NCBI GenBank assembly: GCA_947504615.1
Contig: CANNKR010000003.1
Coordinates: 1 to 33,621, forward strand
DNA: 33,621 nucleotides
DNA from: Gemmatimonadota bacterium
GTDB lineage: Bacteria > Gemmatimonadota > Gemmatimonadetes > Gemmatimonadales > Gemmatimonadaceae
Direction of reading: 5' to 3'
The position numbers and the translations under genes were made by a program. Under the pieces are notes generated by a model. That model saw only the letters and a list, made by a program, of their open reading frames with translations, did no database searches and had not been told where the DNA came from. Below, piece by piece: positions 27,087 through 33,621 of the stretch (position 1 is the stretch's first letter; every line of letters starts with the position of its first letter).

Positions 27087-27754
27087 GCGGGTGCCAGCGG
27101 CCTGACCGATCGGCGCAGAAAGTCGAACCACGCCACCAGCCCGTCGCCGGTCATCGCCGAGAGGTGCATGAACTGCAGCCCCGGGTTCACCTGCAGGCAG
27201 TTCCGCACGGCGCGCTCGCTGTCGAACGGCACGTAGGGGAGCAGGTCGGTCTTGGTGACCACCACCCAGTCGGCCTTCTCGAACATCTTGGGGTACTTCA
27301 GCGGCTTGTCCTCGCCTTCCGTGACGGCGAACAGCACCACGCGCGCCTGTTCGCCCAGGTCCCAGGCCGCCGGGCAGACCAGATTGCCTACGTTCTCGAT
27401 GATGAGCAGACGGATGGTGGCGAGGTCCAGATTGTCGAGCGCGGCACTCACCTGCAGCGCATCCAGGTGGCAGGCGCCGCCGGTCACCACCGCCTGCACC
27501 AGGCGCGCGGTGTGGGCGGCCAGGCGATCGGCGTCGTTCTGCGTCTGGCAGTCGCCGGCGATCACGGCCATGTCCAGCGGCTCGCCCAGCAGGGCCAGCG
27601 TGCGCTCGAGCAGCGTGGTCTTGCCCGAGCCGGGCGACGACATGAGGTTCAGCGCGGTGATGCCGTGCGTGGCGAGCCGCGCACGCACCTGTGCGGCGAG
27701 CTCGTCATTGCGCGCCATCACCCGCTCGCGCACTTCAATCGTTCGGACCGTCAT
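27083..27754 (-). CDS. hypB: Hydrogenase nickel-incorporation GTPase HypB (no N-terminal CXXCGC or His-rich region)
   Basis: LMSSPGSGKTTLLERTL, IAGDCQTQNDADR, TGGACHLDA, IENVGNLVCPA, VTKTDLL. Confidence 0.94.
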   Translation of the reverse strand: MTVRTIEVRERVMARNDELAAQVRARLATHGITALNLMSSPGSGKTTLLERTLALLGEPLDMAVIAGDCQTQNDADRLAAHTARLVQAVVTGGACHLDALQVSAALDNLDLATIRLLIIENVGNLVCPAAWDLGEQARVVLFAVTEGEDKPLKYPKMFEKADWVVVTKTDLLPYVPFDSERAVRNCLQVNPGLQFMHLSAMTGDGLVAWFDFLRRSVRPLAPA

Positions 27755-27995
27755 CGTCCTCGATCTCGAAATAGGTGACCTGAAAGATGTCACCGGCGGG
27801 GCGCGTAATGGCAGCCTTGGCGCCGACCCACGGCGGATGGCTGAGCACGGCCTCCAGGCAGAACTCCAGCGCCGAGGGCTCCACGCCGCTCTCGGTGCCG
27901 ACTTCCACGCCGACCGTCACGCACCGCGCCACCGAGGGTCCCAGTTTTTCTTCCGCCAGGCGCCCGATCTCGATGGCGAGGCTCAGTTCATGCAC
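27735..27995 (-). CDS. hypA: HypA-like nickel protein lacking the zinc-ribbon domain
   Basis: MHELSLAIEIGRLAEEKLG...VGVEVGTESGVEPSALEFCLEAVL...ITRPAGDIFQVTYFEIEDDDGPND; 86 aa with no CxxC. Confidence 0.85.
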   Translation of the reverse strand: MHELSLAIEIGRLAEEKLGPSVARCVTVGVEVGTESGVEPSALEFCLEAVLSHPPWVGAKAAITRPAGDIFQVTYFEIEDDDGPND

Positions 27996-28491
27996 CGATG
28001 GCGACCTCTCGTCTGGTGCACGTGTGGCCCCACAGGCGCAGCCGCACGATCACCTGCTCGATGCACGCATCGACGCTCGCTGCCACCACCGGGCTCAGTT
28101 CGGTGGCGATGTCGATCACCGCCGGCACCACGCCGATGGCGCACGTCTGCCCGGGCAGCGTCCCGCGAAACTCGGAGATCGCCATGACCTCCTGCAATCC
28201 CACCTGGTGCGGCGACAGCTTGTTGTGGTCCGTCACCAGGGGAATTTCGTCCTTCTCCAGCACCAGCACGGTGCCCGGGGGATGCCGCTGCGTATTGATG
28301 GCATCGAGGAACATCAGCCGGTCGGCATCCTCGATGTCCGGCAACAGCTTCATCCCCCAGGTCCCCCCGTCGATCAGCGCCACGTCCTCGAGCACCCATT
28401 CCTGCTCCAGGCGCTCGAGCACGTGCAGGCCCAGCCCGTCATCACCCATGACGGGACTGCCCACGCCGATGACGGTCGTTCCGGTGGCCAC
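27988..28491 (-). CDS. Hydrogenase maturation endopeptidase (HyaD/HupD family)
   Basis: VIGVGSPVMGDDGLGLHVLERL, LIDGGTWGMKLLPDIEDADRLMFLDAINT, HNKLSPHQVGLQEVMA; GTG start overlapping cytochrome b stop (TAGTG). Confidence 0.92.
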   Translation of the reverse strand: MATGTTVIGVGSPVMGDDGLGLHVLERLEQEWVLEDVALIDGGTWGMKLLPDIEDADRLMFLDAINTQRHPPGTVLVLEKDEIPLVTDHNKLSPHQVGLQEVMAISEFRGTLPGQTCAIGVVPAVIDIATELSPVVAASVDACIEQVIVRLRLWGHTCTRREVAIGA

Positions 28492-29285
28492 TAGTGGTGC
28501 TTCGACTTCCACGGTTCCGACGGCTGGTCGTGAATGTTGAAGTCCTCGAACGTGTCGTGCGACGAGACGAAGCGCCCGCCGGTGAGGATGGAGGAGACGC
28601 CGCCCGCATGCTCCACGGAATCGGCACGGATGGCGAGATAGACGTGAATCAGCACGAACATCGGGTACACCCAGAGCAGCGTGTGATGGATCAGGCGCAC
28701 GCGCTGCAGCCCGCCCACCAGCGGCGGCAACCAGCCGAAGATCGTGTCGAAGAAACCGCCCGGTGCCGCCTGGCCGTACATGCTGAAGCCGGTGACGATC
28801 ATCGCGGCGGTGACAAAGTAGATCGTGGTGTACGCCAGCTGCGCCAGCGGGTTGTGCCCCACGAAGTGCGGCTGTTTCTCCAGCCGCATCGTGAAGTACG
28901 ACTTGAGCACCAGCCAGACGTTGCGCAGGTTCCTGGGCGTCACCGGGAAGAGCGCCGGCCACCGTTCGTACACGTTGCCGACGAACAACCAGTAGACGCG
29001 CACGATGGCCGCCATCACGATGATGGCCGCCGCCAGGAAATGCGCAAAGCGGAAGCGTCCCATCAGGAAGTGACTGCTGGCCTCGCCGCCGGCCATGAAG
29101 TACGGCTGCCCGATGTAGAGCCCCGTCACGACCAGCGTGATGATGCTGAACACGGAGACCCAGTGCATCACGCGCAGCGGCGCGCCCCACAGGTAGACCC
29201 ACGTGAAGTCCCCGTGGACTCGAGGCACCCGCGCCTCGAACCACGGGATCTCCCGGCGCGGCCGGGATTCGGTGGCTGGCGTCAT
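28491..29285 (-). CDS. Hydrogenase cytochrome b subunit (HyaC/HupC-like)
   Basis: MHWVSVFSIITLVVTGLYIGQPYF, RFAHFLAAAIIVMAAIVRVYWLFVGN, RLIHHTLLWVYPMFVLIHVYLAIRAD; ATGA overlap with large subunit stop. Confidence 0.92.
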   Translation of the reverse strand: MTPATESRPRREIPWFEARVPRVHGDFTWVYLWGAPLRVMHWVSVFSIITLVVTGLYIGQPYFMAGGEASSHFLMGRFRFAHFLAAAIIVMAAIVRVYWLFVGNVYERWPALFPVTPRNLRNVWLVLKSYFTMRLEKQPHFVGHNPLAQLAYTTIYFVTAAMIVTGFSMYGQAAPGGFFDTIFGWLPPLVGGLQRVRLIHHTLLWVYPMFVLIHVYLAIRADSVEHAGGVSSILTGGRFVSSHDTFEDFNIHDQPSEPWKSKHH

Positions 29286-30997
29286 TGGACCTTCACCTCG
29301 GCGAGCAGACCTCCGTCGGCGTCGAGCACGTGCACGCCGCACGCCAGGCAGGGATCGAACGAGTGGATGGTCCGCAGGATCTCCAGCGGCTGGTCGGGCC
29401 TGGCCAGCGGATGGTTGTCCACCAGCGCCGCTTCGTACGCGCCCATCTGCCCCTTGGCATCACGCGGCGAACAGTTCCACGTGCTGGGCACCACGCACTG
29501 GTAGCGCGCGATCTTTTCGTCCTCGATCTGCACCCAGTGCCCCAGCGCGCCGCGCGGGGCGTCCAGGAAGCCATAGCCCTGCGCCTTCTTGGGCCACGAC
29601 GACGGCTCCCACTTGTCCTTGGTGAAGGTCGCCGTGTCGCCCGCCTTCACGCGCGTGATGAGCTCGTTAAACCAGGTCTGCATCTTGTTGGCGATCAGCA
29701 CGGTCTCGATGCCGCGCGCCGCGGTGCGGCCGAGCGTCGAGAAGAGGGCCTCGGGGCCCACCTTCAGCGTGCCCAGCGCCTGGCCCACCAGTTCCTTGAT
29801 GTCCTTGTGGCCGTGCGCGTAGCCCACGAGCATGCGCGCCAGCGGCCCCACCTGCATCGGCTTCCCCTCGTACCGCGGGGCCTTCATCCACGTGTACTTC
29901 TTCTCGCCCTGCAGGTACTCGTACGGCGCCTTGGGCCCCGTGTACTTGGGCGTGGTCTCGCCCGCGTAGGGATGCAGCCCCTTGTCGTCGCCGCCTTCGT
30001 ACGTGTACCACGACGAGGTGATGTACTCCTCCACCTTCTGCTGATCGTACTCCACCACCTTCGACAGGTCCTTCCCCATGATGATGCCGCGCGGGAAGTA
30101 GAGCGACCCCAGGTCGCGGATGTCGGTCTCGGGGAATTCGCCGCAGGCCAGGAAGTTCGGCACGCCGCCGCCAATGGCGCCCCATTCCTTGTAGAAGCCG
30201 GCGATGGCCACCAGGTCGGGCCAGTACACCTGTTCCACAAAGTCCTTCGCCTTCTTGATCATCCCCTGCACGTCCGCCAAGCGGACCGCGTTGATGGTCG
30301 CCGTCTCGTCCAGGTTGATGGCGCTCGCCATGCCGCCGACCAGGAAGTTCGGGTGCGGGTTCTTGCCGCCGAACACCGTGTGCAGGCGAATGACGTCGCG
30401 CTGCCAGTCGAGCGCTTCCAGGTAGTGCGCCACGGCCATCAGGTTCGCTTCAGGCGGCAGCTTGTAGGCCGGGTGGCCCCAGTAGCCGTTGGAGAAGATG
30501 CCCAGCTGTCCCGTGCCGACGAACTTCTTCAGCCGGTCCTGCACGGCGCGGAACTCCGCCTCGCCGTTGTTCGGCCACGGCGAGATCGACTTGGCCAGCG
30601 CGGCGGCCTTGGCCGGGTCGGCGCTGAGCGCGCTCACCACGTCCACCCAGTCCAGCGCGTGCAGGTGATAGAAGTGGATCACGTGGTCCTGGATGTACTG
30701 CATGCCATGGACCAGGTTGCGGATCGTGTTCGCGTTGGCCGGGATCTTGATGTCCAGCGCGTCCTCGACCGCACGCACCGACGCGATGGCGTGCACCGTG
30801 GTGCAGACACCGCAGATGCGCTGCACATACGCCCACGCGTCGCGCGGGTCGCGCCCCGTCATGATCGTCTCGATGCCGCGGAACATCGTCGCGGTGGCCC
30901 ACGACCCGCTGATCTTGCCCTGATCGGCCTGCACTTCGATGCGCAGGTGCCCTTCGATGCGGGTGATCGGATCGACGACAACTTTCGTGCTAGCCAT
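29282..30997 (-). CDS. Group 1 [NiFe]-hydrogenase large subunit
   Basis: L1 RICGVCTTVHAIASVRAVE; L2 SFDPCLACGVH followed by cleavable tail VLDADGGLLAEVKVQ. Confidence 0.97.
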   Translation of the reverse strand: MASTKVVVDPITRIEGHLRIEVQADQGKISGSWATATMFRGIETIMTGRDPRDAWAYVQRICGVCTTVHAIASVRAVEDALDIKIPANANTIRNLVHGMQYIQDHVIHFYHLHALDWVDVVSALSADPAKAAALAKSISPWPNNGEAEFRAVQDRLKKFVGTGQLGIFSNGYWGHPAYKLPPEANLMAVAHYLEALDWQRDVIRLHTVFGGKNPHPNFLVGGMASAINLDETATINAVRLADVQGMIKKAKDFVEQVYWPDLVAIAGFYKEWGAIGGGVPNFLACGEFPETDIRDLGSLYFPRGIIMGKDLSKVVEYDQQKVEEYITSSWYTYEGGDDKGLHPYAGETTPKYTGPKAPYEYLQGEKKYTWMKAPRYEGKPMQVGPLARMLVGYAHGHKDIKELVGQALGTLKVGPEALFSTLGRTAARGIETVLIANKMQTWFNELITRVKAGDTATFTKDKWEPSSWPKKAQGYGFLDAPRGALGHWVQIEDEKIARYQCVVPSTWNCSPRDAKGQMGAYEAALVDNHPLARPDQPLEILRTIHSFDPCLACGVHVLDADGGLLAEVKVQ

Positions 30998-32138
30998 TGT
31001 TGCGCTCCTCGCCGGAGGTTGATCCGGAGTCCGGTGTCTGGTGCGCCTTGCGGCGGCGGATCTGGTGCATGACGGTCATCGTGGCGTGCGCGGCGACCCC
31101 TGCGGCGGCACCGACGGCCAGCGAGGCGCCGATGGTATCGATGCGGTGCTCGACGCCGAAGCCCGAGACGTTCGGCAGGCGGTTGTAGAAGGGCGCCATC
31201 GTGTCCCAGAAGTACGGCTCGGTGCAGCCGATGCACGGATGCCCCGCGCCAATGGGCCAGTTGGTCCGCTGGTTCCACTGCACGATGGGGCACGGCGAGT
31301 AGGTGGCCGGGCCCTTGCAGCCCATCTCGTACAGGCACCAGCCCTTGCGGGCGCCTTCGTCGTCGAAGCTCTCCACGTACTGGCCAGCGTCAAAATGCGC
31401 GCGGCGCGAGCACTGGTCGTGAATGCGATTCCCGTAGGCGAAGAGCGGGCGCCCCTCGCGATCCACCGCCGGCAGGCGGCCGAAGGTCAGGAAGTGCACC
31501 ACCGTGGCCGTCACAACGTCGCCAATGGGCGGGCAGCCCGCGATGTTCACGATCGGCTTGTTCTTGATGATGTCGCGCACGCCCACGGCGCCTGTCGGGT
31601 TGGGACGCGCGGCCTGCACCGATCCCCAGTGCGCGCACGCACCCAGCGCGATGATCGCCGCGGCCCCTTCGGCGGCTTCCTCGAGGTGCTGACGGATCGT
31701 CCTGCCCGCCACGGTGCAGTACATGCCGTCTTCCTTGGTGGGCACGGACCCGGTGACGACCAGGACGTACTTCCCCTTGTTCTTGGCCATCGCGTCGGCC
31801 TTTGCCTTCTCGGCCGCGTGGCCGGCGGCCGCCATCAGCGTTTCGCTGTAGTCGAGCGACACGACATCCAGCAGCAGGTTGCCGATCGTCGGCGCCTCCG
31901 TGCGCAGCGTGCTCTCCACGCATCCCGTGCACTCCTGCATTTCCAGCCAGATGACGGTTGGCCGCGCCTGCGACTCGAGCGCCTTGGCCACGGACGGGGC
32001 GGCCGCACTGCCCAACCCCAGAATGACGGCCATCTCGGTGCAGAACTCCAGGAACGACCGGCGCGATACGCCCGTCTCCTCGAGGTGTTCACCTAGGGAC
32101 GAGCCGTCCATCCACGGCTCCGCGTTGCGAACAAACAT
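30990..32138 (-). CDS. Group 1 [NiFe]-hydrogenase small subunit with Tat signal and C-terminal membrane anchor
   Basis: Tat motif SRRSFLEFC; proximal cluster ECTGCVES; HDQCSRRAHFDAG...GWCLYEMGCKGP; HPCIGCTEPYFWD; C-terminal hydrophobic IGASLAVGAAAGVAA; SD-like AAGGGGGG upstream of ATG. Confidence 0.96.
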   Translation of the reverse strand: MFVRNAEPWMDGSSLGEHLEETGVSRRSFLEFCTEMAVILGLGSAAAPSVAKALESQARPTVIWLEMQECTGCVESTLRTEAPTIGNLLLDVVSLDYSETLMAAAGHAAEKAKADAMAKNKGKYVLVVTGSVPTKEDGMYCTVAGRTIRQHLEEAAEGAAAIIALGACAHWGSVQAARPNPTGAVGVRDIIKNKPIVNIAGCPPIGDVVTATVVHFLTFGRLPAVDREGRPLFAYGNRIHDQCSRRAHFDAGQYVESFDDEGARKGWCLYEMGCKGPATYSPCPIVQWNQRTNWPIGAGHPCIGCTEPYFWDTMAPFYNRLPNVSGFGVEHRIDTIGASLAVGAAAGVAAHATMTVMHQIRRRKAHQTPDSGSTSGEERNNG

Positions 32139-32299
32139 GCCGGTTTGCCCCCCTTCAAGGCGCTCTGTTTTGGATCGAACGCTAGGGAGCCCAGCGACTG
32201 CGCACCGCGAAAAGGCCGGCCACGCAACGGGCGCGTACAATCCACCGTGCCCGACGGGACGCCGGACCCTAGAAGGTCGGGATGCCTTCAGGGGGCGAC

Positions 32300-32362
32300 A
32301 ATAGGCAAACCTCTCGCCTCTAGTCGGGGTTAGCCGTACATCGGTAGGGCATTTTGCCTATT
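32300..32362. promoter_or_regulatory. Perfect 10-bp inverted repeat AATAGGCAAA / TTTGCCTATT with 43-nt spacing upstream of the hydrogenase operon
   Basis: Arms at 32300-32309 and 32353-32362 in the only long non-coding gap between the hydrogenase operon and the NAGPA gene. Confidence 0.5.
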
Positions 32363-32382
32363 TCAGCGGCCCCTGGACCGCT

Positions 32383-33603
32383 TTACCGACGACGGCGCTC
32401 CACCAGCAGCGCATTCCCCACCACGCGCTCCCCCGTGGGATCACTGGGCACGTTCACGACCTTGCCGTCGATGACCAGGGTCGTCGAGCCACCGCCGTCG
32501 AGGTTCAGCGCGTGCGCCACGCCCAGCGTGCGCAGAAAGTCGGCCACCTCCACCAGCGTCATGCCCACGCTCGCCGTGCTCCGTCCGTCGACGGCCACGA
32601 GATACAGGTGGCTGGTGTCGGCGTCGAATCCAATGAGGGAGCGCGGGTGCCGCACGGCGGCATTCCCCACGTTCGTCAACTCGCGCGTCGCCGACTCGAC
32701 CACCGTGCTGATGCCGTCACGCAGGATCACGGGCCACCCGCCCACCAGTTCGTCGATTGGCCCGACGCTCGGCAGCCAGTCGGCGCGCGCGGCGAATGGG
32801 AGTGACAGCGCGGCGAGCGAATCGAGGCGCGGCGCCGTGGCCCCGTACGCCACCAGCACCCCCTCGCCACCGGGCACGGGCATCGAATCGGCGCCCGTCA
32901 CCGCGCCGCGCCCCTGCAGCATCAGCGCATCGCGCCAACTGCCGCGCACCACGCGGACCCGCAGTTCGCGGCCAGGGCGCGTGCTGTCGGCGCGCGGCCG
33001 TCCGTTCGCCTCGGGGAGCCAGAGGACCAGCCCCTGCCCGTTGGACGGCACGGCGTTGACGCCGTCGAGCGCCCACCGCTGACGGCCCGCGCTCAGCACA
33101 CCGGCAAAGACGAAGCGGTCGATCACCGGCCGGCCGCGACGGTCCACGCCGAACTGTCCGCGCGCGCTCTTCACCGCGCCACCGGGCGTGCCGCTCATCG
33201 ACAGCGCCTTCCACACGCGCCCCGCGCTCACCTGGTTGTTGACGGCCTCGCCGCTCTTGAGGTCGAAGAAGTCGGCGTTGAGCGCCACGCGCACGTCGCG
33301 CCCCGCGACGCGGGCACGCTCGGCCATCGCGGTGGTCTTCTCGCGGCCACGCAGGGAATCAAAGGCGCGCGCGCTGCGCAGCACATAGTCCCCGCTCCGC
33401 AGATCAATGCGTACCACGTGCACCCGCCACGGCCCCTGCGCCCGCACGTAGGCGACATGCACCAGCCCGGGGGCCACGGTATCGGTGACCGTGGAATCGC
33501 CCGCGGGCTGCTGCGCCCGCAACAGGGCACCGCAACGCAACGCGGGCGACAGCGCCGGCGACAGCACCAGCAGGAGCGACAGGATCAGTCGTCGACGGAA
33601 CAT
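32383..33603 (-). CDS. Secreted phosphodiester glycosidase (NAGPA domain) family protein
   Basis: Signal peptide MFRRRLILSLLLVLSPALS; VALNADFFDLKSGEAVNNQVSAG; ALNLDGGGSTTLVIDGKVVN. Confidence 0.88.
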   Translation of the reverse strand: MFRRRLILSLLLVLSPALSPALRCGALLRAQQPAGDSTVTDTVAPGLVHVAYVRAQGPWRVHVVRIDLRSGDYVLRSARAFDSLRGREKTTAMAERARVAGRDVRVALNADFFDLKSGEAVNNQVSAGRVWKALSMSGTPGGAVKSARGQFGVDRRGRPVIDRFVFAGVLSAGRQRWALDGVNAVPSNGQGLVLWLPEANGRPRADSTRPGRELRVRVVRGSWRDALMLQGRGAVTGADSMPVPGGEGVLVAYGATAPRLDSLAALSLPFAARADWLPSVGPIDELVGGWPVILRDGISTVVESATRELTNVGNAAVRHPRSLIGFDADTSHLYLVAVDGRSTASVGMTLVEVADFLRTLGVAHALNLDGGGSTTLVIDGKVVNVPSDPTGERVVGNALLVERRRR

Positions 33604-33621
33604 CGGCAGCTCGCGCGAGGA

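Noticed and set aside
27735-27995. HypA shortness as a simple frameshift or truncation
   Set aside because: The C-terminal strand after the missing zinc module remains in frame and recognisable, and flanking gene overlaps are intact; a clean deletion fits better.
32230-32260. Sigma54 promoter (GGGCACGGTGGATTGTA on the minus strand) for the hydrogenase operon
   Set aside because: GG to GC/GT spacing is one base too long and the -12 element is TTGTA rather than TTGCW; not convincing without mapping.

Overview
High-GC bacterial chromosome segment; gene content suggests Gemmatimonadota or a similar lineage (inference only). Left part: a tail-to-start overlapping minus-strand signalling operon with an NtrC-family regulator and three sensor kinases that carry receiver domains. 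Middle: housekeeping and accessory genes (GH35 beta-galactosidase, lspA, hrpB, three DinB-like genes around mscL, a D-threonine-aldolase-like enzyme, an M3 peptidase, a rhodanese). Right: a compact ten-gene minus-strand [NiFe]-hydrogenase operon in the order small subunit, large subunit, cytochrome b, protease, hypA, hypB, hypF, hypC, hypD, hypE, followed upstream by an NAGPA-type phosphodiester glycosidase. Points most worth a second look: (1) a HypA with an apparently clean in-frame loss of its Zn-ribbon, paired with a HypB lacking the N-terminal metal motif; (2) an NtrC-like regulator with degenerate GAFTGA (GVFGGP) and Walker B (LLLGEI) motifs; (3) two arrays of ~140-bp long-palindrome elements at a 174-175 bp period with a conserved 34-bp linker, one mosaic copy, and an adjoining 19-bp palindromic mini-array; (4) a DinB-ICMT fusion gene with an internal Shine-Dalgarno-like site; (5) a single C-rich, G-poor 73-nt gap in the otherwise overlapping hydrogenase operon. 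No rRNA, tRNA, CRISPR array or transposase was recognised.
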